Positions 24,993 through 31,925 of a stretch of 32,233 bases of DNA are shown piece by piece. The DNA is taken from NCBI GenBank assembly GCA_937925645.1, contig CALAMB010000096.1:1-32233 (forward strand). The letters are read 5' to 3'. The number at the start of each line of letters is the position of its first letter. The first letter of the stretch is position 1. A model generated the notes under the pieces. The model ran no database searches. It was given only the letters and a program-made list of their open reading frames with translations, and had not been told where the DNA came from. Source of the stretch: an uncultured Acidobacteriota bacterium. GTDB taxonomy: Bacteria > Acidobacteriota > JAAYUB01. The position numbers and the translations under genes are program-made.

Positions 24993-25023
24993 TTGACAGA
25001 ACAGGCAAGGTGGTCTATATAAA
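24993..25023 (+). promoter_or_regulatory. Strong promoter for the FHA gene
   Basis: A perfect TTGACA (24993-24998) is followed after 17 nt by TATATA (25016-25021, 4/6), or after 19 nt by TATAAA (25018-25023, 5/6). The leader would be about 47 nt. Confidence 0.7.
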
Positions 25024-25074
25024 TAGGACTTCTAAGTTACATTTCGGCGATATCGATTGGGTGGGAGGCAACCC

Positions 25075-26169
25075 ATGCTGTTTGGCAAGCGCAAAAAGAC
25101 GATCATCACTCTCGGCATCGGACAGGCTGCTCGGGGGACCGAACCTCCGACCACCCACCCGGTCGTCACTCCAGAACCTGAACCGATGAGCATTCCGCCC
25201 GAACCCGTACCGCCGCCACACGCGGAGGCGCCCCTCGCACCGCCGGAGGCGATCGCCGAAACGCCGCCACCCGTAACGGCTGCGGTGACGACCGTGCAGG
25301 CGGAGCCCCGGCCGTCGCCACCGCGGCGCGATGAGCCGACTGAGGCCGCGGCCGTCAACCCCGCACCGCCGGCGGCGGCGCGGCCGGAAGCGGCGCCGCC
25401 CGCGGCTCCGACCGAGATCAAGCCGGCGGCAGCGGAGGCGCCAAAACTGGTCGAGACAGCAACCCCGCCGGCATCCGCCGCCGAAGCGACGGTCGTCCGG
25501 ATCGCGGTTTCTCCCGAGCCGATTCCGGCGGCGCCCGCCGCCGAGTTCGAAATTGTCGGCGACGAGGTGTCAGGTGAAACAGCGGGATTCGTGCAGTGCC
25601 CGTTCTGCCTCAAAAACAGCCGGATGGGGATGACCCACTGCGAGTCCTGCGGCAATTTGATCGAGAGCACGCGGCTTCCGGCGGAGCCGGAGCCGGAACC
25701 GATAGTGCCGGAACCCGAAGTGCCGGCCGCGCCCGTTCCCGATCTGGTGGAGCGCCCCGACCAGGCGGACACCCACCGCCTGGCCCACCACCCCGTGCCG
25801 CAGATCCTCAAGGAAACCACCTTGTTCACGCCCGCGATCCTCCGGCTGCAACCGGAGCAGGGGCAGACCGGGGAAAAGGATTACAGCCTGAACATCGGCG
25901 ACAGCACCATCGGGCGCGGCATCGACAACACGCTGCCGTTCCCCGACGAGGAGTTCATCAGCCGGCATCATTGCAGCATCGGTTACCACAAGTACCAGTA
26001 CGTGCTGAAAGATCTCGATAGCGCCAACGGAACCTACGTGAACGACGTGCGGATCCGGGAGACCATCCTGCGGGACGGCGATTGCGTGCAGATCGGCTCG
26101 ATGCGGTTCATCTTCGACGACCCCATGGAGCGGATCAAAAAGAAGAAGGCAGCCGCAGGCGAGGACTGA
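25075..26169 (+). CDS. Zinc-ribbon and FHA-domain protein with a long Pro/Ala linker
   Basis: A 364-residue cytoplasmic protein. Residues 1-15 are basic and hydrophobic (MLFGKRKKTIITLGIG). Residues 20-170 are a low-complexity Pro/Ala/Glu linker. A four-Cys zinc ribbon lies at 175-192 (CPFC and CESCG). A second Pro/Glu linker leads to the FHA domain at about 256-350, with the phosphothreonine-binding residues visible as GRG at 280, SRHH at 296 and NGTYVND at 318. FHA domains read phospho-Thr on partners of Ser/Thr kinases; no kinase gene is in the window. GGGAGG is 6 nt before the ATG. It is followed after 113 nt by mglB-mglA, which has its own promoter, so a functional link is plausible but unproven. 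Confidence 0.88.
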   Translation: MLFGKRKKTIITLGIGQAARGTEPPTTHPVVTPEPEPMSIPPEPVPPPHAEAPLAPPEAIAETPPPVTAAVTTVQAEPRPSPPRRDEPTEAAAVNPAPPAAARPEAAPPAAPTEIKPAAAEAPKLVETATPPASAAEATVVRIAVSPEPIPAAPAAEFEIVGDEVSGETAGFVQCPFCLKNSRMGMTHCESCGNLIESTRLPAEPEPEPIVPEPEVPAAPVPDLVERPDQADTHRLAHHPVPQILKETTLFTPAILRLQPEQGQTGEKDYSLNIGDSTIGRGIDNTLPFPDEEFISRHHCSIGYHKYQYVLKDLDSANGTYVNDVRIRETILRDGDCVQIGSMRFIFDDPMERIKKKKAAAGED

Positions 26170-26213
26170 CCCGTACCTGCGGCGGACCGGGCGGGCGGCG
26201 GCCATTTATTTAG

Positions 26214-26243
26214 TTGAAATGGCTGAATTGCATCGTGTAAGAT
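26214..26243 (+). promoter_or_regulatory. Promoter for mglB-mglA
   Basis: TTGAAA (26214-26219, 5/6) is 18 nt from TAAGAT (26238-26243, 4/6), preceded by a TG. The transcript would begin near 26250, about 33 nt before the ATG. The gap after the FHA stop shows no hairpin with a T-run, so read-through from the FHA gene is also possible. Confidence 0.45.
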
Positions 26244-26282
26244 GATCCTGTCGAATGAGTCAGACGGGATGAGGAGTCGCGG

Positions 26283-26783
26283 ATGGGACACTCGAATATC
26301 GTCCTGTATGAAGAGGAATACCAGCAAATCAAGACCATCCTAGGCCGTCTCAACCAGGAGGCCAACGCCCGGGTGGTGTTCCTCGTGGACAAGAACGGCC
26401 AGCAGATCGCGGCCTGCGGCGAAATCGAGAACCTGGACACGACCTCGCTCGCGTCGCTCACCGCCGGCAACGTCGCGGCCACCGACGGTTTGGCCAAGCT
26501 CATCGGCGAAAAGGAATTCTCCATCCTGTTCCATGAAGGCGAACGCGACAACATCCACATCTCACTGGTGGGGAAGCGCGTCATCCTGGTCATCATCTTC
26601 GACGAGCGATCCTCGCTGGGGCTGGTCCGGTTGCGCGTCAAGCGCGCCTCGATCGAGCTGGAGCGGGTGTTCGACACCATTGTCAAGAAGGTGGAGATGG
26701 AGCGCCAGGCCCAGGAAACCGGCACGGCCTCCCCGTTCGCCGAGATCACGGATGAGGACATCGACAATCTGTTCTCGAGCTGA
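26283..26783 (+). CDS. mglB: Roadblock/LC7 protein, MglB-type
   Basis: A 166-residue cytoplasmic protein, close to the 159 of Myxococcus MglB. A Roadblock/LC7 domain spans about residues 15-125: ARVVFLVDKNGQQIAACGEI, TSLASLTAGNVAATDGLAKLIGE, FSILFHEGERDNIHISLVGKRVILVIIFDE. The acidic C-terminus (FAEITDEDIDNLFSS) resembles a partner-binding tail. MglB is a dimeric GAP and guanine-exchange partner of MglA that sets the inactive pole of the cell. The gene has GAGGAG 6 nt upstream and lies 24 nt before mglA, the standard mglBA order. Confidence 0.93.
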   Translation: MGHSNIVLYEEEYQQIKTILGRLNQEANARVVFLVDKNGQQIAACGEIENLDTTSLASLTAGNVAATDGLAKLIGEKEFSILFHEGERDNIHISLVGKRVILVIIFDERSSLGLVRLRVKRASIELERVFDTIVKKVEMERQAQETGTASPFAEITDEDIDNLFSS

Positions 26784-26807
26784 GTTTGCGGGTAAAAGGG
26801 TCCGATT

Positions 26808-27398
26808 TTGACTTTCATCAATTACGCATCGCGGGAAATCAATTGCAAGATCGTGTATTACGGCCCCGGCCTGGGCGGGAAGACCACCAATATCCAGTAC
26901 ATTTACGACACCACCAACTCCGACTCGAAGGGCAAGCTCATCTCGCTGGCGACCGAAACCGACCGCACTCTCTTTTTTGACTTCCTGCCGCTGGACCTGG
27001 GCACCATCCGCGGGTTCAAAACCCGCTTTCACCTGTACACCGTACCCGGCCAGGTGTTCTACGACGCGTCGCGCAAGCTCATCCTCAAGGGCGTCGACGG
27101 CATCGTCTTCGTCGCCGACTCGCAGGACGAGCGCATGGACGCCAACATCGAGAGCATCTCGAACCTGAAGATCAACCTCGTGGAAAACGGGTTCGACATC
27201 AGCGCCATCCCGTACGTCCTGCAGCTCAACAAGCGCGACCTGCCCAACATCACGAACATCGACGAGATGGTGAAGGAGCTCAAGGTCCAGGACGAACCCA
27301 TCTTCGAGGCGGTGGCCATCAAGGGCATCGGCGTCATGGAGACGCTCAAGGCCGTGGCCAAGCAGGTGATCATGGAGCTCAAGCGGGGCGGCAAGTAG
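26808..27398 (+). CDS. mglA: MglA-family small Ras-like GTPase
   Basis: A 196-residue cytoplasmic GTPase, the same length as Myxococcus MglA (195). The start is TTG (MTFINYASREINCK) with AAGGG 7 nt upstream; the N-terminus matches MglA too well for a later start. The P-loop is GPGLGGKTT (19-27), where Gly replaces the Cys commonly seen in PGLCGKTT. The switch motif is TVPGQ (78-82), the MglA-type replacement of DxxG, and the specificity motif is NKRD (141-144). In Myxococcus MglA controls polarity and gliding or type IV pilus motility; in other phyla its job is less clear. No motility genes are in the window. Confidence 0.95.
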   Translation: MTFINYASREINCKIVYYGPGLGGKTTNIQYIYDTTNSDSKGKLISLATETDRTLFFDFLPLDLGTIRGFKTRFHLYTVPGQVFYDASRKLILKGVDGIVFVADSQDERMDANIESISNLKINLVENGFDISAIPYVLQLNKRDLPNITNIDEMVKELKVQDEPIFEAVAIKGIGVMETLKAVAKQVIMELKRGGK

Positions 27399-27425
27399 TC
27401 CGGCCGCTCCCGCCATTCCACCCGC

Positions 27426-27453
27426 AAAAAAATCGCCCGGCGCGCCGGGCGAT
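27426..27453 (-). terminator. Intrinsic terminator after the four-helix membrane protein gene
   Basis: A perfect 22-bp palindrome (27432-27453) centred on CGCG; on the minus strand it is followed by seven T (27432-27426). It lies 27 nt past the membrane-protein stop. On the plus strand it sits 33 nt after mglA without a T-run, so it could serve as a weaker stop for that gene. Confidence 0.88.
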
Positions 27454-27479
27454 TCGCATTTCCAGAGCACGGACGGCGC

Positions 27480-28082
27480 TCAGTCGATCTTGGGCGGCGG
27501 GATCACCTCGGGCGCCGCTGCGGCGGCGCGTCCCGTCAGGCTGCGGGCGAACTTGTCGGGGAGCATGAAGATGAGGATGATCACGGGGTAGGGCAGGCCG
27601 CAGCAGATGCCGAAAAACGGCTTGAATTTCGCGGTCATCATCATGGCGTTGACCACGTTCTCGTCCAGACCGCTGGCCATGTAGAGATCCAACTCGGCCG
27701 GCATGATCGCCAGATAGTTGAACGCGACGGAGATGATGGTGAAGGCGATTCCGACGCCGGCATACGCCAGGGAAAGGGTCCGCCCGGACGGCTGGTGCTT
27801 GAGCAGATGGAGCCCGGCGATCACGAGCAGGATGGTCGTGAGCACGCCGACAAGGAGGCCGATGTACATGTTCGCCTTGACCGCGGGCATGGCCATCAGG
27901 TCCTGCTGAATCTGCGCGATTTCCTCGGCGCCGGGGGCGTCGCCGCCGAACGACATGCTGCTGCCGCCGGTGGCCAGGCTGATGATGCCGATGATCAGAA
28001 AAATGGCGCTAATTCCGGCGAAGACCAGATGGATGATCCCGAATGTCTTGGCCACGCCGGGCGAGGACACTTCCTCGTTCAT
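27480..28082 (-). CDS. Four-helix membrane protein of unknown function
   Basis: A 200-residue integral membrane protein with hydrophobic segments at about 14-37, 72-92, 105-127 and 153-175. A Gly/Ser/Met-rich polar stretch between the first two (GGSSMSFGGDAPGAEEIAQIQQDL) is probably extracytoplasmic. The third and fourth are separated by a Met-rich region (LDENVVNAMMMTAKFKPFFGICCGLPYPV). The C-terminus is Ala/Pro-rich. I recognise no known family beyond a general small multi-helix membrane protein. AGGAGG is five nt before the ATG. It lies downstream of the ECF sigma gene but has its own -10 and that gene has its own terminator, so it is not a certain operon partner or anti-sigma factor. Confidence 0.75.
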   Translation of the reverse strand: MNEEVSSPGVAKTFGIIHLVFAGISAIFLIIGIISLATGGSSMSFGGDAPGAEEIAQIQQDLMAMPAVKANMYIGLLVGVLTTILLVIAGLHLLKHQPSGRTLSLAYAGVGIAFTIISVAFNYLAIMPAELDLYMASGLDENVVNAMMMTAKFKPFFGICCGLPYPVIILIFMLPDKFARSLTGRAAAAAPEVIPPPKID

Positions 28083-28114
28083 GACAACCTCCTGTGAAAC
28101 ATTCTTGTTGGCCG

Positions 28115-28143
28115 ATTATACGTGCGGAACGCAACCAGGTTGC
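28115..28143 (-). promoter_or_regulatory. -10 element and inverted repeat upstream of the four-helix gene
   Basis: On the minus strand TATAAT (28115-28120) is perfect, with start near 28108. A palindrome GCAACCAGGTTGC (28131-28143), two 6-bp arms around one base, overlaps the place where a -35 would be; no good -35 is present. This is the layout of an activator or repressor site. Another inverted repeat, GACA N5 TGTC, lies at 28185-28197. Confidence 0.4.
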
Positions 28144-28232
28144 CGGATGCATCGGTTGCGCCTGCCGCTTGCAAGCCGATCACCGACAGTGTTTGTCACT
28201 GCGCGGCAGTATATCACGTCAACCGGCGGCTC

Positions 28233-28266
28233 AAAATAAAAGAGGCTGCCGTGGTCCGGCAGCCTC
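28233..28266 (-). terminator. Intrinsic terminator after the ECF sigma factor gene
   Basis: On the minus strand GAGGCTGCC, a 7-nt loop and GGCAGCCTC (28242-28266) form a 9-bp stem followed by TTTTATTTT (28241-28233). It lies 25 nt past the sigma-factor stop. Confidence 0.88.
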
Positions 28267-28291
28267 CGTGGCGGTCGTGGAGATGACGCGT

Positions 28292-28885
28292 TCAGTTCGA
28301 AGTGAACGCGTAGTCATGGATCTGGTCACGCAGGAAGAGTCGGGCGCGATGGATGCGGGACTTGACCGCGGCCACGCTCAGGTTGAGCATCTCACCCACT
28401 TCTTCGTTGGAGTACTGTTTGATGTCGCGGAGATGGAAGACCTTGCGGTACTTGTCGGGAAGCTGCTCCACGGACTGAAGCACCTTGTCCAGGAATTCCC
28501 GCTCGATCACCACTTCGTCGGCGAACTTCCGCTTGTCCGGGATGATCGCGGTGAGCAGCGCCTCGTCCCCGTCCGGCCGGCTGAACTCGTCGATGGGGAT
28601 GTGCGGCTCTTTCCGCCGGCTGCGGAGCTTCATGAACGCGTAGTTGACCGTGATCCGGTAGATCCACGTGTAGAACGACGAATTGCCTTTGAACGTATGG
28701 ATCTTGCGGTGGATGGTGAAAAACACATCCTGGGTGATTTCCTGGGCGTCGTTGTGATTCTTGACGATGTTGTAGGCCGTGTTATAGACCTTGGTGTTGT
28801 ACTTTTCCATGATCTCCTCAAGGGCGTTGGCGTCGCCGCTGAGAAGCTGATCCACATAGATGCGATCCTGGTTCACTTTCTTCAT
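28292..28885 (-). CDS. ECF-type RNA polymerase sigma factor, RpoE-like
   Basis: A 197-residue sigma-70 family protein with only regions 2 and 4, as in group-4 (ECF) sigma factors. Region 2 covers about residues 22-92 (YNIVKNHNDAQEITQDVFFTIHRKIHTFKG, FYTWIYRITVNYAFMKLR). Region 4 is at about 135-190 (VEQLPDKYRKVFHLRDIKQYSNEEVGEMLNLSVAAVKSRIHRARLFLRDQI). It redirects RNA polymerase to stress or envelope genes. No anti-sigma gene with a zinc-finger or single-helix layout is next to it, the nearest downstream gene being a four-helix protein after a terminator. GAGGTGGGG sits just before the ATG at 28885. A perfect TTGACA lies 85 nt upstream on this strand without a matching -10. Confidence 0.93.
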   Translation of the reverse strand: MKKVNQDRIYVDQLLSGDANALEEIMEKYNTKVYNTAYNIVKNHNDAQEITQDVFFTIHRKIHTFKGNSSFYTWIYRITVNYAFMKLRSRRKEPHIPIDEFSRPDGDEALLTAIIPDKRKFADEVVIEREFLDKVLQSVEQLPDKYRKVFHLRDIKQYSNEEVGEMLNLSVAAVKSRIHRARLFLRDQIHDYAFTSN

Positions 28886-28995
28886 GGCCCCACCTCGAAG
28901 AATGTAAATCGTCGGTCAAGCAATTTCAGAGATCGAATACTTGTACAACTTACTTCACTATTAAAAATCTGTCAACACTTTTTTTATGCTGATCC

Positions 28996-29056
28996 GCCCA
29001 TGGGCAGGCCGGCGATTTGCCCGCCTGAAACCGGCTGAACATCCAGCCGGGAGGCG
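28996..29056. other. Structured GC-rich island in an AT-rich divergent gap
   Basis: The 298-nt gap between the sigma factor and ferredoxin genes is AT-rich at both ends but has a GC-rich folded centre. It holds a 10-bp palindrome GCCCATGGGC (28996-29005). It also holds a hairpin at 29022-29056 with CCGGCTG pairing CAGCCGG around AACATC, and an outer CGCCT/AGGCG pair. It could be an operator, a small RNA, or a 5' leader of an unseen transcript. No ORF of note is present. Confidence 0.4.
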
Positions 29057-29123
29057 TGGGACAGGTCTTAAAAGTAATTGATTGAATGAATTGCGAATAT
29101 TTCTGAGAGTGAAAAAAATCATC

Positions 29124-29153
29124 TTGACACCCGCTTCGGTCGCCGATTACACT
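29124..29153 (+). promoter_or_regulatory. Promoter for the ferredoxin gene
   Basis: A perfect TTGACA (29124-29129) is followed after 18 nt by TACACT (29148-29153, 4/6). A/T-rich DNA just upstream (GAAAAAAATCATC) looks like an UP element. Transcription would start near 29160, with AGGAGGT 5-6 nt before the ATG. Confidence 0.65.
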
Positions 29154-29183
29154 GAGCCCGCAAAATTGCGTTAGGAGGTTCAC

Positions 29184-29354
29184 ATGGCCTACGTTATCAG
29201 TGACGATTGCACCGCTTGTGGAACTTGCCAGCCGGAATGCCCGGTGGAAGCGATCAGCGAAGGCGACATCTACAAGATCGATCCCGATATCTGCACGGAT
29301 TGCGGCGCCTGCGCCGAAGTATGCCCCGTGAGCGCCATCTCCCCGGGCGAATAA
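29184..29354 (+). CDS. 2[4Fe-4S] clostridial-type ferredoxin
   Basis: A 56-residue electron carrier. Both cluster motifs are intact: CTACGTCQPECP and CTDCGACAEVCP, eight Cys in the classical CxxCxxCxxxCP arrangement. The length and the N-terminus MAYVISDDC are typical of bacterial low-potential ferredoxins. Such ferredoxins accept electrons from 2-oxoacid oxidoreductases, and the iorAB genes lie head-on just downstream, so it could be the physiological partner. A strong ribosome site, a good promoter and a stem-loop terminator make it a monocistronic gene that is probably highly expressed. Confidence 0.95.
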   Translation: MAYVISDDCTACGTCQPECPVEAISEGDIYKIDPDICTDCGACAEVCPVSAISPGE

Positions 29355-29379
29355 TCGGTTCCACCCATCAGCCATCAGC

Positions 29380-29407
29380 CGGGGGCCGTCAGGCCCCCGT
29401 TTCTTTT
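29380..29407 (+). terminator. Intrinsic terminator after ferredoxin, overlapping the end of iorB
   Basis: CGGGGGCC (29380-29387) and GGCCCCCG (29392-29399) form an 8-bp stem with a GTCA loop, followed by TTTCTTTT (29400-29407). The iorB stop codon (TCA on this strand, 29389-29391) lies in the loop. On the minus strand the same stem has no T-run after it. Confidence 0.88.
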
Positions 29408-29943
29408 CCCCCCTCCGGTGTCCCCATAAAGGCCGCTTCGTTGACCGCCAGCAGCGCCGGTTTCACGATCTGCCCCAGCGCCTGTCGGATGCTCTCGTGC
29501 GTCAGCGCGAACGGGTGCGCGTCCATGAACCGGCCCAGCAGGACCAGGTTGGCGATGCGCGGCTGCCCGAGCCGCAGGGCGACGGCGTCGGCGTCGTGGA
29601 CAAACAGTTGATAGCCGGCGGCCGCCAGGTCGCGGATCTCCGGCGCTGCCGGATCCGGATGATTCAGCACCACCCGTCCGTCGGGCCGCAACTGCCGCAG
29701 GTGGGTGTAGAGCTCGGAGCGCTCCAGCACGAACAGGGTGTCCACGCTTCCCGGCAGCAGCACGGGGGAGCGGTAGGCGCCGATTTTCAGCGAGCTGTAA
29801 ACCGATCCGCCCCGCTGGCTCATCCCGTGGACCTCGTACGTGAACACGGGCCGGCCCTGGTTCCGGGCGGCGGCGTACAGGAGCCGGCTCAGGAAGAGCA
29901 CGCCCTGTCCGCCCAACCCGGCGATGAGAATCTGGTGGTCCAC
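29389..29943 (-). CDS. iorB: Indolepyruvate:ferredoxin oxidoreductase, beta subunit
   Basis: A 184-residue protein of the 2-oxoacid oxidoreductase gamma-type family: QILIAGLGGQGVLFLSRLLYAAA, YEVHGMSQRGGSVYSSLKIG, and later RPDGRVVLN and NLVLLGRFMDAHPF. With IorA it decarboxylates aryl pyruvates (indolepyruvate, phenylpyruvate) to aryl-acetyl-CoA and reduces ferredoxin. The start at GTG 29943 (MDHQILIAG) is preferred because AGGAGG lies five nt upstream. ATG 29973 would overlap the iorA stop as ATGA and add 10 residues, and is an alternative. The C-terminus is unusual in that its last codons and stop form part of the ferredoxin terminator hairpin. Confidence 0.92.
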   Translation of the reverse strand: MDHQILIAGLGGQGVLFLSRLLYAAARNQGRPVFTYEVHGMSQRGGSVYSSLKIGAYRSPVLLPGSVDTLFVLERSELYTHLRQLRPDGRVVLNHPDPAAPEIRDLAAAGYQLFVHDADAVALRLGQPRIANLVLLGRFMDAHPFALTHESIRQALGQIVKPALLAVNEAAFMGTPEGGKETGA

Positions 29944-29969
29944 CCGCTCCTCCTTCGAACCCGACGGAT

Positions 29970-31793
29970 TCATGGCTGCTCCCGGATCGCCCCGGACGGA
30001 CAGACGGCGATGCAGTTCCCGCATTGGGCGCAGATCCGGCGGTCGATGGCCGCCTTGCCTGCGGGAGTGGCGATGATCGCCGGGCACTGGAACACGTTCA
30101 TGCAGATCTTGCAGCCGGTGCAGGTTTCGGGATCGACCGACACCGGACGTTTCGCGGGCACGGCGCCCCTGGGGTCGTTGAGCACGCACGGGTGCCGGAA
30201 GATCAGCACGGCGACGCCGCCGTCGGGCTGCCGGGTGAACGCGTGCGCCGCCCGCAGCGCCTCGATGCAACCGTCCATCGCGTAGGGGTCGCGGATCTCC
30301 AGAAAGCGCACGCCGCAGCCCCGGACGGCGTCCTCGAGCCGGACCGGCCGGCCGGGCGTTCCGTCGATCCGCGCGCCGGTCGAGACGGCGGGCTGCATGC
30401 CGGTCATGGCCGTCACCTCGTTGTCGAGGATGACCACGATGATCCGGCTGTCGTTGTACACCGCGTTGGCCAGCTGCGGCAGACCGGAGTGCAGGAAAGT
30501 CGAATCACCGATGGTGGCCACGATGGGCTGTTCCCGGCCGTCCTGGCGGTAGGCCTGGTGGATGCCCATGGCCAGGCCGATGGAGGCGCCCATGACCAGC
30601 ACCGTGTCCACCGCCTTCATGTTGACGCCCAGGGTGTAGCAGCCGATGTCCCCCGTGTAGATGCCCTTGGGCAGCGCCTTGCGGATGGCGTGGAACGAAT
30701 TGCGGTGGGGACAGGCCGGACAGAGCGTCGGGCGCCGGGCTGGCGCCGGGGTCGGATTTTCCGGGACCGTAATCGAAACGGGCTTCAGATCGAGAAAACG
30801 GCACAGGATGTCGTCGAGGCGCTGGCCGTCGATCTCCCCTTCGGCGGGCACCCGGCCGTCGAGGCGGCCGGCCACGCGGCTGCGGTCGGCGATCTGCTGC
30901 TCGATCACCGGGCCGGTCTCCTCCAGGACCAGCACCCGCTCGTGCCGGCCGATGAACGCCGCCACCGGTCCGGCGGGAAGCGGGAAGGCGCAGCCCACGT
31001 GGAAGAGGGGCAGCGTCAGCCCGCGGCCCGCCGCCCAGTCCTGGACCATGCCGCGGAGCACCCCGCCGGCGATGATGCCGCGGGCGCCGTCGCCCGGATC
31101 GGCCCAGGTGAGCGCCCGCTCGTCCGCGACATGGGCGCGGATCGCCTCCAGCTTCCGGTTCAGCTCCCGGTGCAGCTCCAGACGGTACTTCGGGGTGGCG
31201 GCCCACCGGTTGGGATTCTTGCCGAACGCCGCCGGCGGGTAGGCGTCGACCGCCGTGTCCAGCGTCACAGTCTGGCGGGCGTGGCACACCCTCAAGGAGG
31301 GGCGCAGGATCACCGGGATCTCGAAGCGCTCCGACAGGGCCACCGCCAGTTTCGCGTAGGCGCAGGCTTCCTGCGGCGTGGCCGGGTCCAGGACCGGCAC
31401 TTTGGCGAACTGGGCGAAGCCGCGCGTGTCCTGCTCGGTCTGGGAGGAGTAGGGGCCGGGATCGTCGGCGCTCACGATCACGAAGCCGCCCTTGCACCCG
31501 GTGTAGGCCGAACTCATGAGCGCGTCGGCGGCGACGTTGAGCCCCACCTGCTTCATGATCGTGGCGCTGCGCTTGCCCGCATAGGAGGCCCCCAGGGCCA
31601 CCTGGAAGGCGACCATTTCTTTGAGCGACCATTCGACGCTGACATCGGCGCCCAGTTCCGCCCGGAGATCGAGGACGGCGGGGAGGATTTCGGAGCTGGG
31701 CGTGCCCGGATACGAGGTCACCACCTGGCAGCCGCCGGTCACCAAGCCCCAGGCGACCGCCTCGTTGCCCATGAGAACGCGTTGATCCGGCAT
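29970..31793 (-). CDS. iorA: Indolepyruvate:ferredoxin oxidoreductase, alpha subunit
   Basis: A 607-residue enzyme, the normal length for IorA. The pyrimidine domain comes first (LMGNEAVAWGLVTGGCQVVTSYPGTPSSEI), a central region follows with LRPSLRVCH, and then the TPP-binding domain with GDIGCYTLGVNMK and TIGDSTFLHSGLPQLANAVYN. The C-terminal ferredoxin domain has CTGCKICMNVFQCP and CAQCGNCIAVCP, two [4Fe-4S] sites. TPCPACPHRNSF-like residues at LCPACPHRNSF are typical. It oxidises aromatic 2-oxoacids from amino-acid catabolism. AGGAG is 6 nt before ATG 31793. Partner iorB follows; a shared promoter is upstream of this gene. Confidence 0.96.
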   Translation of the reverse strand: MPDQRVLMGNEAVAWGLVTGGCQVVTSYPGTPSSEILPAVLDLRAELGADVSVEWSLKEMVAFQVALGASYAGKRSATIMKQVGLNVAADALMSSAYTGCKGGFVIVSADDPGPYSSQTEQDTRGFAQFAKVPVLDPATPQEACAYAKLAVALSERFEIPVILRPSLRVCHARQTVTLDTAVDAYPPAAFGKNPNRWAATPKYRLELHRELNRKLEAIRAHVADERALTWADPGDGARGIIAGGVLRGMVQDWAAGRGLTLPLFHVGCAFPLPAGPVAAFIGRHERVLVLEETGPVIEQQIADRSRVAGRLDGRVPAEGEIDGQRLDDILCRFLDLKPVSITVPENPTPAPARRPTLCPACPHRNSFHAIRKALPKGIYTGDIGCYTLGVNMKAVDTVLVMGASIGLAMGIHQAYRQDGREQPIVATIGDSTFLHSGLPQLANAVYNDSRIIVVILDNEVTAMTGMQPAVSTGARIDGTPGRPVRLEDAVRGCGVRFLEIRDPYAMDGCIEALRAAHAFTRQPDGGVAVLIFRHPCVLNDPRGAVPAKRPVSVDPETCTGCKICMNVFQCPAIIATPAGKAAIDRRICAQCGNCIAVCPSGAIREQP

Positions 31794-31844
31794 GGATGGC
31801 TCCTGAAGGATGATCTGAAGAAGTCCGCGCGCGCTGGAATTCCC

Positions 31845-31872
31845 ATTTAATCAGAACGCCGCGCCGGATCAA
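31845..31872 (-). promoter_or_regulatory. Possible promoter for iorA-iorB
   Basis: On the minus strand TTGATC (31867-31872, 4/6) is 16 nt from TTAAAT (31845-31850, 4/6). Transcription would begin near 31838, about 45 nt before the iorA ATG. The match is moderate but it is the only AT-rich site in the gap. Confidence 0.4.
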
Positions 31873-31881
31873 AGAAAAATA

Positions 31882-31910
31882 TTGTGGCGGTTCCGCCGCC
31901 CCGCTATCAT
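31882..31910 (+). promoter_or_regulatory. Possible promoter for the rightmost gene
   Basis: TTGTGG (31882-31887, 3/6) is 17 nt from TATCAT (31905-31910, 5/6). Transcription would begin near 31917, leaving only about 9 nt before the likely ATG at 31926. Confidence 0.4.
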
Positions 31911-31925
31911 ACCTGCGGATCTGCG

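Noticed and set aside
25032..25829. A 265-codon Ser/Gly/Ala-rich frame opposite the FHA gene
   Set aside because: It mirrors the Pro/Ala-rich linker of the FHA protein and starts without a ribosome site; low complexity explains it.
28970..28975. A perfect TTGACA on the minus strand as the sigma-factor promoter
   Set aside because: No -10 better than 3/6 is found at 16-18 nt; I also saw no convincing ECF-type -35/-10 pair, so I did not call a promoter.
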